A stretch of 64,000 nucleotides of DNA from Parvularculaceae bacterium (GTDB taxonomy: Bacteria > Pseudomonadota > Alphaproteobacteria > Caulobacterales > Parvularculaceae): NCBI GenBank assembly GCA_028280115.1, contig JANQMJ010000011.1:31581-95580 (forward strand). Direction: 5' to 3'. The notes under the pieces are model-generated. The model saw only the letters and a program-made list of their open reading frames with translations, was not told where the DNA came from and searched no databases. The position numbers were made by a program, and so were the translations under genes. This document shows positions 16,426 to 26,587 of this stretch, one piece after another (position 1 is the first letter of the stretch; every line of letters begins with the position of its first letter).

Positions 16426-17265
16426 ATGGCTTTAAAGAAATTCAAACCAACCACGCCCGGACGTCGCCAGCTTGTTCTGGTCGATCGCAGCGAGCTATGG
16501 AAAGGCAAGCCCGTTAAGGCCTTGACCGAAGGCCTGAGTGAAAAGGCCGGCCGCAACAATACGGGCCGGATCACCATGCGCCGGCGCGGCGGCGGCGCCA
16601 AAAAGGTTTACCGCGTCATCGATTTCAAACGCCGCAAGTTTGATGTCGAAGCGAAAGTCGAGCGGCTGGAATACGATCCCAATCGCTCGGCCTTTATCGC
16701 CCTGGTCAAATATCTCGACGGCGAACTTTCCTACATTCTCGCGCCGCAGCGGGTCAAAGCGGGCGACAAGTTGATCGCCGGCGAGCGTGTCGACGTCAAA
16801 CCGGGCAACGCCATGCCGCTCAAGAACATGCCGGTCGGCACGATCGTTCACAATGTGGAATTAAAGCCTGGCCGCGGCGGCCAGATCGCGCGATCCGCCG
16901 GCGCTTACGCCCAGCTTGTGGGCCGCGACGGCGCCATGGCGCAGCTTCGGCTGTTGTCAGGCGAGGTGCGTATCGTTCTGGGCGACTGCATGGCGACGGT
17001 CGGGGCGGTGTCCAATCCGGACCGCATGAACGAGTCTATCGGCAAGGCGGGGCGCAACCGGCATCGCGGCAAGCGTCCGTCGGTGCGCGGCGTCGTCATG
17101 AACCCGGTCGATCACCCCCATGGCGGCGGCGAGGGCCGTTCGTCGGGCGGGCGTCACCCGGTCACCCCCTGGGGCCGACCGACCAAGGGCGCCAAGACCC
17201 GAAGCAACAAGAAAACCGACAAACTGATCCTGCGCTCGCGACATGCGCGCAAGAAAAAGAAATAG
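16426..17265 (+). CDS. rplB: 50S ribosomal protein L2 (uL2)
   Basis: L2 is one of the most conserved 50S proteins; it is needed for subunit association and peptidyl transferase activity. The 279 residues start [15 protein letters not shown] and include [19 protein letters not shown], and near the C terminus the conserved [12 protein letters not shown] with the histidine near the catalytic centre. I chose the ATG at 16426 over a TTG at 16417 because the former gives the family N terminus. Confidence 0.97.
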   Translation: MALKKFKPTTPGRRQLVLVDRSELWKGKPVKALTEGLSEKAGRNNTGRITMRRRGGGAKKVYRVIDFKRRKFDVEAKVERLEYDPNRSAFIALVKYLDGELSYILAPQRVKAGDKLIAGERVDVKPGNAMPLKNMPVGTIVHNVELKPGRGGQIARSAGAYAQLVGRDGAMAQLRLLSGEVRIVLGDCMATVGAVSNPDRMNESIGKAGRNRHRGKRPSVRGVVMNPVDHPHGGGEGRSSGGRHPVTPWGRPTKGAKTRSNKKTDKLILRSRHARKKKK

Positions 17266-17283
17266 GACGCCGGAGTTTTACCT

Positions 17284-17562
17284 ATGCCACGTTCTGTCTG
17301 GAAAGGCCCTTTTGTCGACCGCTATCTCCTGAAGAAAGCGGAAGAGGCGCAGGGCGGCAAACATAAGGGCGGCGTCAAGACCTGGTCGCGGCGCTCGACG
17401 ATCCTGCCGCAATTCGTCGGCCTGACGTTCAATGTTTATAACGGCCACAAATTCATCCCGGTCCATGTCACCGAGGACATGGTCGGCCACAAGCTCGGCG
17501 AATTCTCTCCCACGCGGACCTTTTACGGCCATGGCGCGGACAAGAAGGCGAAGAGGGGCTAG
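17284..17562 (+). CDS. rpsS: 30S ribosomal protein S19 (uS19)
   Basis: S19 is a 30S head protein that forms a complex with S13 and contacts A-site tRNA and the inter-subunit bridge. The 92-residue product starts [16 protein letters not shown] and contains [20 protein letters not shown] and [20 protein letters not shown], all family hallmarks. GGAG lies ahead of the ATG. It is followed by rplV after only 3 nt. Confidence 0.97.
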   Translation: MPRSVWKGPFVDRYLLKKAEEAQGGKHKGGVKTWSRRSTILPQFVGLTFNVYNGHKFIPVHVTEDMVGHKLGEFSPTRTFYGHGADKKAKRG

Positions 17563-17565
17563 GCC

Positions 17566-17946
17566 ATGGGACAGGAGAAAAATCCGCGCCGCGTGGAAGA
17601 AAACCAGGCCTTCGCCAAAGGACGCATGATGCGGGTGTCGCCGCAGAAGCTGAACCTCGTCGCGCAGCTTATTCGCGGCCTGCCGGTCGAAAAGGCGCTC
17701 GCCGAGCTTGAGTTCTCGCGCAAGCGCATCGCCAAGGACGTCAAGAAAGTTCTCGAAAGCGCGATCGCCAATGCGGAAAACAATCACGACCTCGATATCG
17801 ACTCGCTGGTCGTCGAGCGCGCCTTCGTCGGCAAGAACCTGGTGATGAAACGCTGGCGCGCGCGCGCGCGCGGCCGCGTCGGCAGGATTCAAAAACCGTT
17901 CTCGGAAATCACGATTATCGTCAAAGAAGTCGAGGAGGCCGCCTAA
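17566..17946 (+). CDS. rplV: 50S ribosomal protein L22 (uL22)
   Basis: L22 contacts all six 23S rRNA domains, and its beta-hairpin narrows the exit tunnel near the macrolide site. The 126-residue sequence includes [17 protein letters not shown] and the hairpin [17 protein letters not shown] near the C terminus. The ATG lies 3 nt after the rpsS stop, and the gene's TAA overlaps the rpsC ATG by one base. An N-terminal extension of about 15 residues ([15 protein letters not shown]) resembles other alphaproteobacterial L22 proteins. Confidence 0.97.
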   Translation: MGQEKNPRRVEENQAFAKGRMMRVSPQKLNLVAQLIRGLPVEKALAELEFSRKRIAKDVKKVLESAIANAENNHDLDIDSLVVERAFVGKNLVMKRWRARARGRVGRIQKPFSEITIIVKEVEEAA

Positions 17947-18647
17947 TGGGCCAGAAAGTCAATCCCATCGGCCTTCGCCTGGGGATCAACCGGACCTGGG
18001 ATTCGCGCTGGTTCGCGACGAAAGGAACCTATGGCGATCTCCTGCATGAAGACCTGCGCATCCGGCGGTATTTGGAAAAACGTCTGCAGCAGGCCGGCGT
18101 GTCGCGCATCGTCATCGAACGGCCGCACAAGAAGTGCCGTGTGACGATCTATACGGCGCGGCCGGGCGTCGTGATCGGCAAAAAGGGCGCCGATATCGAA
18201 AAGCTGCGCCACGAGCTGTCGAAGCTGTCAACGTCGGAAACCGTGCTCAACATCGTCGAAATCCGCAAGCCGGAAATCGACGCCACACTGGTGGCGGAAA
18301 ACATTGCGCAACAGCTTGAGCGCCGCGTGGCGTTCCGCCGCGCCATGAAGCGGGCCATGCAGACTGCCCAGCGCATGGGCGCGCTGGGCATTCGCGTGAA
18401 CGTCGCCGGCCGTCTTGGCGGGGCGGAGATCGCCCGCATGGAATGGTATCGCGAAGGCCGGGTGCCGTTGCACACGCTGCGCGCCGATATCGATTACGGC
18501 TTTGCGGAAGCGCGCACGACCTACGGCATTATCGGCGTCAAGGTCTGGATCTTCAAAGGCGAGATCATGGAGCACGATCCCATGGCGCAGGAAAAACGCC
18601 TGATCGACGCGCAGACCGGCGGCGTCGGCCAGTCGCGCCCCAACTGA
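17946..18647 (+). CDS. rpsC: 30S ribosomal protein S3 (uS3)
   Basis: S3 forms the mRNA entry tunnel with S4 and S5 and has helicase-like function there. The 233 residues begin [14 protein letters not shown], carry the type II KH domain motif ([16 protein letters not shown], about residues 73-88) and the C-terminal domain with [20 protein letters not shown] and [20 protein letters not shown]. The start overlaps the rplV stop (TAATG). Confidence 0.97.
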   Translation: MGQKVNPIGLRLGINRTWDSRWFATKGTYGDLLHEDLRIRRYLEKRLQQAGVSRIVIERPHKKCRVTIYTARPGVVIGKKGADIEKLRHELSKLSTSETVLNIVEIRKPEIDATLVAENIAQQLERRVAFRRAMKRAMQTAQRMGALGIRVNVAGRLGGAEIARMEWYREGRVPLHTLRADIDYGFAEARTTYGIIGVKVWIFKGEIMEHDPMAQEKRLIDAQTGGVGQSRPN

Positions 18648-18683
18648 GCGGAACAGAGGAATAAGATCAGGGTTTTTTGAACC

Positions 18684-19097
18684 ATGCTGCAACCGAAGAA
18701 AACAAAATTCCGCAAGATGCACAAAGGGCGCATCAAGGGCGTCGCGAAAGGCGGCACGGATCTCAATTTCGGCTCCCACGGGCTCAAGGCCCTGGAGCCG
18801 GAACGCGTCACCGCGCGCCAGATCGAGGCGAGCCGGCGGGCGATCACCCGCGCCATGAAGCGCGCGGGCCGCGTGTGGATCCGCATCTTTCCCGACGTGC
18901 CGGTGTCGAAAAAGCCGACTGAAGTGCGCATGGGCAAGGGCAAGGGCACGGTCGAGTTCTGGGCGGCCAAGGTCAAGCCGGGCCGGATCATGTTTGAAAT
19001 CGACGGCGTCACGGATGCGGTCGCCCGCGAAGCGCTCGCGCTTGGCGCGGCCAAGCTGCCCGTCAAGACGCGCATCGTCACGCGTATCGGCGAATAG
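18684..19097 (+). CDS. rplP: 50S ribosomal protein L16 (uL16)
   Basis: L16 is a late-assembly 50S protein near the A-site tRNA elbow. The 137 residues start [16 protein letters not shown] and include the conserved [32 protein letters not shown] and the arginine-containing loop hydroxylated by YcfD in some bacteria. The 36-nt spacing from rpsC lacks a strong Shine-Dalgarno, so coupling to the preceding gene is likely. Confidence 0.97.
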   Translation: MLQPKKTKFRKMHKGRIKGVAKGGTDLNFGSHGLKALEPERVTARQIEASRRAITRAMKRAGRVWIRIFPDVPVSKKPTEVRMGKGKGTVEFWAAKVKPGRIMFEIDGVTDAVAREALALGAAKLPVKTRIVTRIGE

Positions 19098-19109
19098 GGA
19101 GCGATTGCG

Positions 19110-19310
19110 ATGAAAGCCGGCGAAGTGCGCGATCTGACGACCGACGAGCTGAAGGACAAGTTGCTTCAGTTGAGGAAGGAACAGTTCAACCTGCGATTCC
19201 AGAAGGCCTCAGGCCAGCTGGAAAAAACCACGCGGGTCAGGGAAGTGCGCAAGGATATTGCGCGGATCAAGACGGTGCTGGGCGAGCGCGCCGGCGCCGG
19301 GGCGAATTAA
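19110..19310 (+). CDS. rpmC: 50S ribosomal protein L29 (uL29)
   Basis: L29 sits near the exit tunnel next to L23 and helps dock trigger factor. The 66-residue sequence is a two-helix coiled-coil-like protein with the signature [21 protein letters not shown] and [19 protein letters not shown] precedes the ATG at close spacing. Followed by rpsQ after 17 nt. Confidence 0.96.
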   Translation: MKAGEVRDLTTDELKDKLLQLRKEQFNLRFQKASGQLEKTTRVREVRKDIARIKTVLGERAGAGAN

Positions 19311-19327
19311 AGAACGAAGGGCGAACG

Positions 19328-19570
19328 ATGCCGAAACGAATAATGCAAGGAACCGTCGTGAGCGATAAGGGCGACAAAACGGTCGTCGTCAATGTGGACC
19401 GGATTTTCACCCATCCGTTGTTCAAGAAGACGGTGCGCCGCTCAAGCCGGTTTCACGCCCATGACGCGGAGAACGCCTTCAAGGTCGGCGATCTCGTGCA
19501 GATTCGCGAATGCGCCCCGAAATCGAAACTCAAGCGCTGGGAAGTCATCGGCGCGGGATCGAAAGCATAG
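19328..19570 (+). CDS. rpsQ: 30S ribosomal protein S17 (uS17)
   Basis: S17 is an OB-fold protein that binds 16S rRNA in the 5' domain early in assembly. The 80 residues include [38 protein letters not shown] and the signature [28 protein letters not shown] precedes the ATG. It ends the S10 transcription unit in the classical layout; here 73 nt without a clear terminator separate it from rplN. Confidence 0.97.
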   Translation: MPKRIMQGTVVSDKGDKTVVVNVDRIFTHPLFKKTVRRSSRFHAHDAENAFKVGDLVQIRECAPKSKLKRWEVIGAGSKA

Positions 19571-19643
19571 GAAAGTTTGCGGCGCCTGGCGCCGGGTTGA
19601 AGGATACGAGTAGCGGGCGCGCGCGCCCATCAGGAGCATCGCT

Positions 19644-20012
19644 ATGATCCAGATGCAGTCGAATTTGGATGTCGCCGACAATTCCGGCGCCAAGCGCGTT
19701 CAGTGCATCAAAGTGCTGGGCGGCGCCAAGCGCAAATACGCCGGCGTGGGCGACATTATCGTCGTCTCGGTAAAAGAGGCGATCCCGCGCGGCCGCGTGA
19801 AAAAAGGTCAGGTGATGAAGGCCGTGGTCGTCCGGACCGCCAAGGACATCAAGCGCCGCGACGGCTCCGTCATCCGCTTCGACCGCAATGCGGCGGTGCT
19901 TATCAACAACAACAAAGAACCGATCGGCACGCGGATCTTCGGCCCGGTGACGCGCGAACTGCGCGCCGCGCGCCATATGAAGATCGTGTCCCTCGCCCCG
20001 GAGGTGCTCTAA
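19644..20012 (+). CDS. rplN: 50S ribosomal protein L14 (uL14)
   Basis: L14 lies at the 50S-30S interface and contributes to bridges B5 and B8. The 122-residue sequence begins [19 protein letters not shown] and contains the signature [20 protein letters not shown] and [26 protein letters not shown] lies 6 nt ahead of the ATG. First gene of the spc-type group. Confidence 0.98.
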   Translation: MIQMQSNLDVADNSGAKRVQCIKVLGGAKRKYAGVGDIIVVSVKEAIPRGRVKKGQVMKAVVVRTAKDIKRRDGSVIRFDRNAAVLINNNKEPIGTRIFGPVTRELRAARHMKIVSLAPEVL

Positions 20013-20327
20013 ATGCCGGCGAAGATCAAAAAGGGCGACAAGGTCGTCGTGCTCGCAGGCAAGGACCGCGGCGCGGAGGGCGAGGTCGTGACGGTCATGC
20101 CCAAGCAGGATCGGGTCGTCGTGCGCGGCGTCAATCTCGTGCGCAAGCATCAAAAACAGACCCAACGCGAGGAAGGCGGCATCCTATCGCGGGAAGCGTC
20201 AATCCATATTTCCAATGTCGCGCTCAAAGATCCCAAATCGGGCAAGGCGACGCGCGTCGGTTTTAAAATCGACGGCGACAAGATGGTGCGCGTCGCAAAG
20301 GCGTCGGGCGAGGTGATCGATGGCTGA
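20013..20327 (+). CDS. rplX: 50S ribosomal protein L24 (uL24)
   Basis: L24 is an assembly initiator of the 50S subunit, placed at the exit tunnel rim. The 104 residues carry the KOW motif near the N terminus ([20 protein letters not shown]) and [20 protein letters not shown]. The ATG directly abuts the rplN stop codon, and the gene's end overlaps rplE by 8 nt, so all three are probably translationally coupled. Confidence 0.97.
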   Translation: MPAKIKKGDKVVVLAGKDRGAEGEVVTVMPKQDRVVVRGVNLVRKHQKQTQREEGGILSREASIHISNVALKDPKSGKATRVGFKIDGDKMVRVAKASGEVIDG

Positions 20328-20880
20328 AACGAACGGATATGAACCGCGCCTGAAAAAGCTTTACCGCGATGAGATTCGCGGCAAGCTCCATCAGCAGTTC
20401 GGTTACAAAAACCCGATGATGACGCCGTCGCTCGATAAGGTCGTCATCAATATGGGCCTTGGCGACGCGGTCAACGACCGCAAGGTGATCGACGGCGCGG
20501 TCGCGGACCTGACCCGTATCGCCGGGCAAAAACCGATTGTCACCAAGGCGCGCAAGTCGATTTCCAACTTCAAGCTGCGCGAGGGCATGGCCGTCGGCGC
20601 CAAGGTCACCCTGCGCAAGGACCGCATGTATGAGTTTCTCGACCGGCTGATCACCGTCGCGCTGCCGCGGGTGCGCGACTTTCGCGGTCTCAACGGCAAG
20701 AGCTTCGACGGGCGGGGCAATTTCGCCATCGGTCTTAAGGAACACATCGTCTTTCCGGAAATCGACTACGACAAGGTCGAAAAGATCCGGGGCATGGACA
20801 TTATCGTTTGCACGACGGCGCACAATGACACGGAAGCGAAGGCGCTTTTAAAGGAATTCAACTTTCCGTTTCGGAACTAG
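20320..20880 (+). CDS. rplE: 50S ribosomal protein L5 (uL5)
   Basis: L5 binds 5S rRNA together with L18 and L25 and contacts the P-site tRNA. The 186-residue protein contains [20 protein letters not shown], the loop [20 protein letters not shown] and the C-terminal [20 protein letters not shown]. It begins inside rplX in another frame (8-nt overlap). The 68-nt spacer to rpsN has an AAGGAGAAG ribosome site for the next gene. Confidence 0.97.
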   Translation: MAETNGYEPRLKKLYRDEIRGKLHQQFGYKNPMMTPSLDKVVINMGLGDAVNDRKVIDGAVADLTRIAGQKPIVTKARKSISNFKLREGMAVGAKVTLRKDRMYEFLDRLITVALPRVRDFRGLNGKSFDGRGNFAIGLKEHIVFPEIDYDKVEKIRGMDIIVCTTAHNDTEAKALLKEFNFPFRN

Positions 20881-20948
20881 AGCGAACAAGGACGAAATTG
20901 AGCAAGGTCTGCGGGTCACAGCGGAAACCGGCTTGAAAAGGAGAAGCA

Positions 20949-21254
20949 ATGGCGAAGAAGTCAATGGTCGAACGCGATCTCAAACGCCGCCGCATGGCGA
21001 AGAAGTTTGAGTCCCGGCGCAAGCGGCTAAAGGAAATTCTCTACGACAAGGATAAGCCGGGCGAGGAGCGCTTCATGGCGGCGCTCAAGCTCGCCGAACT
21101 GCCGCGCAACTCGTCTACAACGCGCATCCGCAACCGCTGCCTTGTGACGGGCCGGCCGCGCGGGTTCTACCGCAAGCTGAAAATGTCGCGCATCGCCCTG
21201 CGCCAATTGGGTTCGGAAGGAAAAATTCCGGGCCTCGTAAAGTCGAGCTGGTAA
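20949..21254 (+). CDS. rpsN: 30S ribosomal protein S14 (uS14), zinc-free form
   Basis: S14 binds the 16S rRNA head. At 101 residues and without the two CXXC pairs of the short zinc form, this is the C-minus type that works without zinc. Signature residues include [20 protein letters not shown] and GLVKSSW at the end. A strong AAGGAGAAG lies 3-11 nt before the ATG. Confidence 0.97.
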   Translation: MAKKSMVERDLKRRRMAKKFESRRKRLKEILYDKDKPGEERFMAALKLAELPRNSSTTRIRNRCLVTGRPRGFYRKLKMSRIALRQLGSEGKIPGLVKSSW

Positions 21255-21269
21255 GGGAGCCGAACCAAG

Positions 21270-21668
21270 ATGGCTATCAACGATCCTGTCGGCGATTTGA
21301 TCACCCGCATCCGCAACGCGCAGATGCGCAAGCATGCATCCCTAATGGTGCCGGCCTCGAAGCTGCGCGGCTGGGTGCTCGATGTGTTGTCCGCAGAAGG
21401 CTATATCCGCGGCTATTCGCGCGTCGAAAAGGAAGGCGAAAAGCCGATCTTCGACATTGAGCTCAAATATTACGAAGGCGAACCGGTGATCCAGAAAATC
21501 CGGCGGATCTCGAAACCCGGCCGCCGGGTCTATTCGTCGGTGCGCGATTTGGGATCGGTGCGGAACGGCCTCGGCATTTCCATCGTTTCAACGCCCAAGG
21601 GCGTGATGTCGGACGCGGCCGCGCGCGACGCCAATGTCGGCGGCGAAGTGCTCTGCGAAGTGTATTAA
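21270..21668 (+). CDS. rpsH: 30S ribosomal protein S8 (uS8)
   Basis: S8 is a primary 16S rRNA-binding protein of the central domain; in E. coli it also represses the spc operon by binding mRNA near the L5 start. The 132 residues begin [19 protein letters not shown] and end with the conserved [26 protein letters not shown] precedes the ATG. I did not find a clear S8-binding RNA mimic by eye. Confidence 0.97.
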   Translation: MAINDPVGDLITRIRNAQMRKHASLMVPASKLRGWVLDVLSAEGYIRGYSRVEKEGEKPIFDIELKYYEGEPVIQKIRRISKPGRRVYSSVRDLGSVRNGLGISIVSTPKGVMSDAAARDANVGGEVLCEVY

Positions 21669-21686
21669 AGGATCAGGAGCGAGGAC

Positions 21687-22220
21687 ATGTCCCGCATCGG
21701 CAAAAGAGCGATCCCGGTTCCCAGCGGCGTCACCGTCACGGTCGACGGCCAGGCGGTGAAAGCCAAGGGGCCCAAGGGCGAGCTTGAATTCGTCGTCAAC
21801 GATCTGTGCCTGGTGGCGCTCGAAAACAACGAAGTGACGGTCAAGCCCGTGGACGATACGCAAAAAGCGCGCGCCATGTGGGGCATGAACCGCACGCAGA
21901 TCGCCAATATCATCTCCGGCGTCGTCAACGAGTTTTCCAAATCGCTTGAACTCGTCGGCGTCGGCTATCGCGCCCAGATGAAAGGTTCGGCCTTGTCGCT
22001 GGCGCTCGGTTATTCGCACGACATCGATTATCCGATTCCGGAAGGAATTAAGATCGTCACCCCGAAGCCGACCGAAATCGTCATTTCGGGGATCGACAAG
22101 CAAAAGGTCGGACAGACCGCAGCGGAAATCCGCGCCTTCCGTCCGCCCGAGCCTTACAAGGGCAAAGGCGTGAAATACGCCGACGAATATATCTTCCGCA
22201 AGGAAGGCAAGAAGAAGTAA
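21687..22220 (+). CDS. rplF: 50S ribosomal protein L6 (uL6)
   Basis: L6 sits near the sarcin-ricin loop at the factor-binding site. The 177-residue sequence has two repeats of the L6 fold, starting [19 protein letters not shown] and ending with the signature [26 protein letters not shown] lies about 10 nt before the ATG. Normal length and no anomalies. Confidence 0.97.
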   Translation: MSRIGKRAIPVPSGVTVTVDGQAVKAKGPKGELEFVVNDLCLVALENNEVTVKPVDDTQKARAMWGMNRTQIANIISGVVNEFSKSLELVGVGYRAQMKGSALSLALGYSHDIDYPIPEGIKIVTPKPTEIVISGIDKQKVGQTAAEIRAFRPPEPYKGKGVKYADEYIFRKEGKKK

Positions 22221-22244
22221 CGAACCGCCAGAGGATTTAGGATC

Positions 22245-22604
22245 ATGCCCGTCAAGGCGCAGAACAAAGACAAAGCCCGCGCACAACGCACCCGCGCCAA
22301 GCTGGCCAAGGCGAGAAGCGCGCGCCCGCGGCTGTCGGTGTTCCGTTCGTCGAAAAACATTTCGGCGCAGATCATCGACGACGCGCAAGGCCGCACGGTC
22401 GCTTCAGCGTCGTCGCTCGACAAGACGCTGCGCGACGGCCTGGGCAAGGGCTCGGACGCCGCCGCCGGCGTCGGCAAGGCGATCGCCGAGCGCGCGATCA
22501 AGGCAGGCGTCAAGGACGTCGTCTTCGACCGCGGCGCCTATATGTATCACGGCAGGGTGAAAGCCCTGGCTGAGGCCGCGCGCGAAGCCGGCCTTAACTT
22601 TTAG
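22245..22604 (+). CDS. rplR: 50S ribosomal protein L18 (uL18)
   Basis: L18 binds 5S rRNA and joins it to the 50S central protuberance. The 119 residues contain a basic N-terminal arm ([20 protein letters not shown]), [20 protein letters not shown], and the C-terminal signature [24 protein letters not shown] lies shortly before the ATG. Confidence 0.97.
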   Translation: MPVKAQNKDKARAQRTRAKLAKARSARPRLSVFRSSKNISAQIIDDAQGRTVASASSLDKTLRDGLGKGSDAAAGVGKAIAERAIKAGVKDVVFDRGAYMYHGRVKALAEAAREAGLNF

Positions 22605-22615
22605 AGGAGACGTTC

Positions 22616-23203
22616 ATGGCGCGTGAAGAAGGACGCGGACGCGGGCGAGGCAGAGGACGCGGCGAGCGCGAGGAGCGCGACGAGTTCGTCGACAAGCTCG
22701 TCGCCATCAACCGGGTCGCCAAGGTGGTCAAGGGCGGCAAGAACTTCGGCTTCGCCGCGCTGGTCGTCGTCGGCGATCAGAAAGGCCGCGTCGGCTTCGG
22801 CAAGGGCAAGGCCCGCGAGGTGCCCGAGGCGATCCGCAAAGCCAGCCAGGAAGCCAAGCGCAATCTGGTGCGCGTGCCGCTGCGCGAGGGACGCACGCTC
22901 CACCATGACGCGCAAGGGCGCTGGGGCGCAGGCAAGGTCGTGCTGCGCGCTGCACCGCCGGGCACCGGCATCATCGCCGGCGGGCCGATGCGCGCGATAT
23001 TTGAAACCCTCGGCGTGCAGGATGTGGTCGCCAAGTCGACCGGCTCGTCGAACCCTTACAATATGGTGCGCGCAACCGTGAACGCGCTGCAGAACCAGAC
23101 CAGCCCGCGCATGATCGCGTCCAAACGCGGCAAAAAAGTTTCGGAGATCCTTTCCCATCGCGTCGGCGGCGGGGATGCGGCCGAGACCATCGACGCGGCG
23201 TAA
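22616..23203 (+). CDS. rpsE: 30S ribosomal protein S5 (uS5) with RG-rich N terminus
   Basis: S5 shapes the mRNA entry site and translational accuracy and is the spectinomycin target. The 195 residues contain the dsRNA-binding-like N domain ([40 protein letters not shown]) and the [17 protein letters not shown] region. The first 20 residues are an uninterrupted run of Arg-Gly and Glu-Arg repeats ahead of the conserved core, longer than in E. coli. GAGGAG precedes the ATG. Confidence 0.97.
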   Translation: MAREEGRGRGRGRGRGEREERDEFVDKLVAINRVAKVVKGGKNFGFAALVVVGDQKGRVGFGKGKAREVPEAIRKASQEAKRNLVRVPLREGRTLHHDAQGRWGAGKVVLRAAPPGTGIIAGGPMRAIFETLGVQDVVAKSTGSSNPYNMVRATVNALQNQTSPRMIASKRGKKVSEILSHRVGGGDAAETIDAA

Positions 23204-23214
23204 GAGGACCGGCC

Positions 23215-23403
23215 ATGGCGCAGAAGAAAACCATCAAAGTCCGTCAAACGGGCAGTCCGATCCGCCGGCCGCAGGACCAGCGCGCCACGCTGATCGGCCT
23301 TGGACTGAATAAAATCGGCCGCGAGCGCGAGCTTGAAGACACCCCGGCTGTGCGCGGCATGGTGCGCAAGGTCGCGCATTTGGTCGAGGTGGTGGAAGAA
23401 TGA
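23215..23403 (+). CDS. rpmD: 50S ribosomal protein L30 (uL30)
   Basis: L30 is a small ferredoxin-like 50S protein. The 62 residues show the signature [20 protein letters not shown] and [20 protein letters not shown], ending in a hydrophobic strand [15 protein letters not shown] precedes the ATG. Directly after its stop codon the tight spacing of the cluster is interrupted by an 82-nt inverted repeat. Confidence 0.97.
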   Translation: MAQKKTIKVRQTGSPIRRPQDQRATLIGLGLNKIGRERELEDTPAVRGMVRKVAHLVEVVEE

Positions 23404-23406
23404 AGA

Positions 23407-23488
23407 GGTGAATAGTGAAATTGTGAAGTCGTGAATAGCGAACGAAATTCGTCAACCCAAGTCACCATTTCACGACTCACCATTCACC
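23407..23488. repeat. Imperfect inverted repeat between rpmD and rplO
   Basis: The outer arms ggtgaatagtga (23407-23418) and tcaccattcacc (23477-23488) pair with one mismatch, and the inner arms gtcgtgaa (23428-23435) and ttcacgac (23469-23476) pair perfectly. The left arm has an extra copy of gtgaa-like words. The element is AT-richer than its surroundings and starts 4 nt after the rpmD stop, so it looks like an inserted short palindromic repeat rather than native operon sequence. Confidence 0.6.
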
Positions 23489-23548
23489 AGGAACAGGCGA
23501 GGCGATTTGTTCCCGCTGGAACAGGAACCGTCGAAAGTCGAGGACATC

Positions 23549-24016
23549 ATGAAGCTCAACCAACTTTCCGATAATAAAGGCGCGCGAAAAGGCCGCATGC
23601 GGGTCGGGCGCGGTCCCGCGTCGGGCAAAGGCACGACGGCCGGCCGGGGCATGAAAGGTCAAAAATCGCGTTCGGGCGTTTCCGGCATCCGCGCTTATGA
23701 AGGCGGTCAGATGCCGCTTTACATGCGCCTGCCCAAGCGCGGCTTTAACAAGCCCAACCGGGTGAAATTCGCCCAGATCAATGTGGGCCGACTGCAGGCC
23801 GCAATCGACGCCGGCAAGCTTGACGCGGGCAAGAAAATAGACGCTGCGGCCCTGGTCGAATCCGGCGTCCTGCGCCGCGCCTATCGCGGCGTCCGCCTGC
23901 TTGGGGCCGGCGAACTCAAGGCGAAACTCGAGATCGAGGTCGCCCATGCAACCGCCGGTGCGAAAGCGGCGGTGGAAAAAGCCGGCGGTTCGGTGACCGT
24001 ACTGGAAACGAAATAG
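23549..24016 (+). CDS. rplO: 50S ribosomal protein L15 (uL15)
   Basis: L15 is a late-assembly 50S protein running deep into the subunit. The 155 residues begin [20 protein letters not shown], with the basic glycine-rich arm ([20 protein letters not shown]) and [18 protein letters not shown] chose the ATG at 23549, with GAGGA 5 nt ahead, over a TTG at 23507 that would add 14 unconserved residues. Confidence 0.97.
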   Translation: MKLNQLSDNKGARKGRMRVGRGPASGKGTTAGRGMKGQKSRSGVSGIRAYEGGQMPLYMRLPKRGFNKPNRVKFAQINVGRLQAAIDAGKLDAGKKIDAAALVESGVLRRAYRGVRLLGAGELKAKLEIEVAHATAGAKAAVEKAGGSVTVLETK

Positions 24017-24096
24017 GAACGTCGGGGTTGCAAGCCGCCGCGACGGCCGCCACATGGCCGTCTGTCCCCGGCAGCCCAAACAGGTGATACGCTGAA

Positions 24097-25437
24097 ATGA
24101 CATCCGCTGCGGAACAGTTCGCCTCGAACATTACGCTGAGTTCGTTCGCCAAGGCTGACGAACTGAAAAAGCGTCTCCTGTTCACCCTCGGCGCGCTGAT
24201 CGTTTACCGCTTCGGCACGTTCATCCCCTTGCCCGGGATCGATCTCGTAGCCTTCGGCGAAAGCTTTCGAACCCAGCAGGGCGGTCTTCTTGGCACGCTG
24301 AACATTTTCTCCGGCGGCGCGGTCGAGCGGATGGCGATCTTCGCCCTCAACATTATGCCGTATATTTCCGCCTCGATCATCATGCAGCTGATGACGGCGG
24401 TGGTGCCGTCTCTTGAGGCGATCAAGAAGGAAGGCGAACAGGGCCGGCGCCAGATCAATCAGTATACCCGTTACCTGACGGTGTTTCTGGCGACCATGCA
24501 GGGCTATTTCATCGCCGTCAGCATGCAGGGCCAGGGTTTCGCCCTCAATCCGGGGCCCATCTTCCTCTTGACCTCGGTCGTTACCTTGGTCGGCGGCGTC
24601 ATGTTCTTGTTGTGGCTCGGTGAACAGATCACGGCGCGCGGCGTCGGCAACGGCGTATCGCTGATCATCTTCGCCGGCATTGTCGCGGAACTGCCACGCG
24701 CAATCGGCGGCCTGCTTGAGCAGGGCCGCGTCGGCGAAGAAGGCATCGGCGGCGGCATCATTCTCGTCATTGCGGCCCTGGCCTTGGCCCTCGTGACGTT
24801 CGTCGTTTTCATGGAGCGTTCCCAGCGGCGCATTCTGGTTCAGTATCCGCGCCGACAGGTCGGCCAGCGCATGACCCAGGGGGAAAAATCCCATCTGCCG
24901 ATGAAGCTCAATCCGTCCGGCGTGATCCCGCCGATTTTTGCCTCTTCGCTGCTGCTCTTGCCGGCGACGGCGTTTAGCGCAATCGGCGAAGGCTCGCCCG
25001 ACTGGCTTCAGACCCTGAACATATTGTTCGCGCCAGGCAGGCCGCTCTATATCGCCCTTTATGCGGCGCTGATCATCGGCTTTACCTTTGTTTACACGTC
25101 GGTCGTGTTCAACGTCCAAGACGTCGCCGACAATCTCAAGAAATATGGCGGCTTCATTCAGGGCTACCGGCCCGGCGCGCGGACGGCGGAATATCTCGAT
25201 TACGTCGTGACGCGGCTGACCGTGATCGGCGCGGTCTATCTGACGGTTGTGTGTATTTTCCCGGAAATACTCAAGATGAGCTACAGCCAGGCGATACCCG
25301 TCTATATCGGCGGCACGTCGCTGCTGATCGTGGTTTCGGTGACCCTCGATACGGTCTCGCAGATTCAGGGTCATCTCGTGGCCCAGCAATATGAAAGCCT
25401 GATCAAAAAATCGAAATTGCGCGGAGGCCGGCGATGA
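24097..25437 (+). CDS. secY: Protein translocase subunit SecY
   Basis: SecY forms the protein-conducting channel of the SecYEG translocon in the inner membrane. The 446-residue protein has about ten hydrophobic segments, the plug region after TM1 ([15 protein letters not shown]) and the signature [20 protein letters not shown] of TM2. The cytosolic loops hold [14 protein letters not shown] and [20 protein letters not shown]. The stop overlaps the adk start (ATGA), coupling the two genes as in many bacteria. Confidence 0.97.
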   Translation: MTSAAEQFASNITLSSFAKADELKKRLLFTLGALIVYRFGTFIPLPGIDLVAFGESFRTQQGGLLGTLNIFSGGAVERMAIFALNIMPYISASIIMQLMTAVVPSLEAIKKEGEQGRRQINQYTRYLTVFLATMQGYFIAVSMQGQGFALNPGPIFLLTSVVTLVGGVMFLLWLGEQITARGVGNGVSLIIFAGIVAELPRAIGGLLEQGRVGEEGIGGGIILVIAALALALVTFVVFMERSQRRILVQYPRRQVGQRMTQGEKSHLPMKLNPSGVIPPIFASSLLLLPATAFSAIGEGSPDWLQTLNILFAPGRPLYIALYAALIIGFTFVYTSVVFNVQDVADNLKKYGGFIQGYRPGARTAEYLDYVVTRLTVIGAVYLTVVCIFPEILKMSYSQAIPVYIGGTSLLIVVSVTLDTVSQIQGHLVAQQYESLIKKSKLRGGRR

Positions 25438-26027
25438 TCGTCATCCTGCTCGGCCCCCCGGGCGCCGGCAAAGGCACGCAGGCCGCGCATATCGTTGAAA
25501 AATGCCACATTCCTCAACTCTCCACCGGTGACATGCTGCGCGCCGCCGTCGCTGCTGGCACACCGGTCGGCCGCCAGGCCAAGTCGGTGATGGACGCAGG
25601 CAAGTTGGTGTCGGATGAGATCGTCGCGGCCATCGTCGAAGAGCGCATTGAGCAAGACGATTGCGCAAACGGCTTTCTGCTGGACGGTTTTCCGCGAACG
25701 CTGGTCCAGGCGGAAACGCTCGACGCCATGCTGGAAAAGAAAGACCGCTCGCTCGACGCAGTGATCGAGCTTCGAGTTGACGAATCCGTCCTGATCGAAC
25801 GCCTGCGGACGCGAATCGCCCAGACCCAGGCGCGGGGGGAGGAGCCCCGCAAGGACGATAATGAGGAGACCTTCAAAGAGCGTCTTCAGGTCTATAGGGA
25901 CCAGACGGCGCCCCTCATTCCCTATTACGAAAAACAGGGAAAACTGAAGGTCGTCGATGGAATGGCGTCGATTGCGGCCGTTTCGGCTGAAATCGACGTG
26001 ATTCTGGACGGAATCGGGCCCGAATAG
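25434..26027 (+). CDS. adk: Adenylate kinase
   Basis: The enzyme interconverts ATP + AMP and 2 ADP in the cytosol. The 197 residues show the P-loop [10 protein letters not shown] (7-16), [10 protein letters not shown] for AMP binding and [13 protein letters not shown]. The lid is the short type without the four zinc cysteines, as is usual in alphaproteobacteria. It overlaps secY by 4 nt. A 7-bp hairpin (26015-26033) encloses its stop codon. Confidence 0.97.
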   Translation: MIVILLGPPGAGKGTQAAHIVEKCHIPQLSTGDMLRAAVAAGTPVGRQAKSVMDAGKLVSDEIVAAIVEERIEQDDCANGFLLDGFPRTLVQAETLDAMLEKKDRSLDAVIELRVDESVLIERLRTRIAQTQARGEEPRKDDNEETFKERLQVYRDQTAPLIPYYEKQGKLKVVDGMASIAAVSAEIDVILDGIGPE

Positions 26028-26033
26028 GGCCCG
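26015..26033 (+). other. Hairpin spanning the adk stop codon
   Basis: CGGGCCC (26015-26021) and GGGCCCG (26027-26033) form a 7-bp stem with loop GAATA that contains part of the adk stop. No T run follows. It may stabilise the 3' end of the spc transcript or pause polymerase. Confidence 0.4.
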
Positions 26034-26040
26034 GAAAACG

Positions 26041-26068
26041 GTTGACGGCGGGGGCCGCGCGACTATAT
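26041..26068 (+). promoter_or_regulatory. Putative promoter of the alpha operon (rpsM)
   Basis: GTTGAC (26041-26046) and CTATAT (26063-26068) are separated by 16 nt. The -10 box is a perfect match to the alphaproteobacterial consensus and the -35 box has one mismatch. Transcription would start near 26075, giving a leader of about 130 nt to the rpsM start, where S4-type autoregulation occurs in other bacteria. Confidence 0.6.
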
Positions 26069-26206
26069 CTACGCGCTCTCCGCCTTAAGGAGTTGAGTTC
26101 GCCCGGCGCTGCAAATTGGCCGCGCTGAGGCGGGCTTTGTTGCATGGCGAAATAGCCTGCCCGCCGTTGGTGCGGGGGCGGGGAGCAAATGAAAAGGATT
26201 TGAGCG

Positions 26207-26575
26207 GTGGCCCGGATTGCAGGCGTCAACATTCCGACGAACAAGCGCGTCACAATCGCGCTGCGCTATATACATGGCATCGGCGCGACCAAAGCGGCCG
26301 AAATTTGCGAAAAAGCCGGCATTACACCGGAACGCCGCGTCCAGGATCTTTCCGACGCGGAAGTGCTGCAAATCCGCGAAGCCATCGACCGCGACTACAT
26401 CGTGGAAGGCGATCTGCGCCGCGACGTCGCCGTCAATATCAAACGCCTGATGGATCAGGCCTGCTATCGCGGCCTGCGTCACCGTCGCGGCCTGCCGGTG
26501 CGCGGTCAGCGCACGCACACCAATGCACGCACCCGCAAGGGGCCCGCCAAGCCGATCGCCGGCAAGAAGAAATAA
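26207..26575 (+). CDS. rpsM: 30S ribosomal protein S13 (uS13)
   Basis: S13 lies at the top of the 30S head, touches the P-site tRNA and forms bridges B1a and B1b. The 122 residues start [15 protein letters not shown] and contain the helix-hairpin-helix element [18 protein letters not shown] and the basic tail [20 protein letters not shown]. The start codon is GTG with AAGGA 8 nt upstream; there is no alternative ATG nearby that preserves the N terminus. Confidence 0.97.
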   Translation: MARIAGVNIPTNKRVTIALRYIHGIGATKAAEICEKAGITPERRVQDLSDAEVLQIREAIDRDYIVEGDLRRDVAVNIKRLMDQACYRGLRHRRGLPVRGQRTHTNARTRKGPAKPIAGKKK

Positions 26576-26587
26576 GGACCCGATCCC

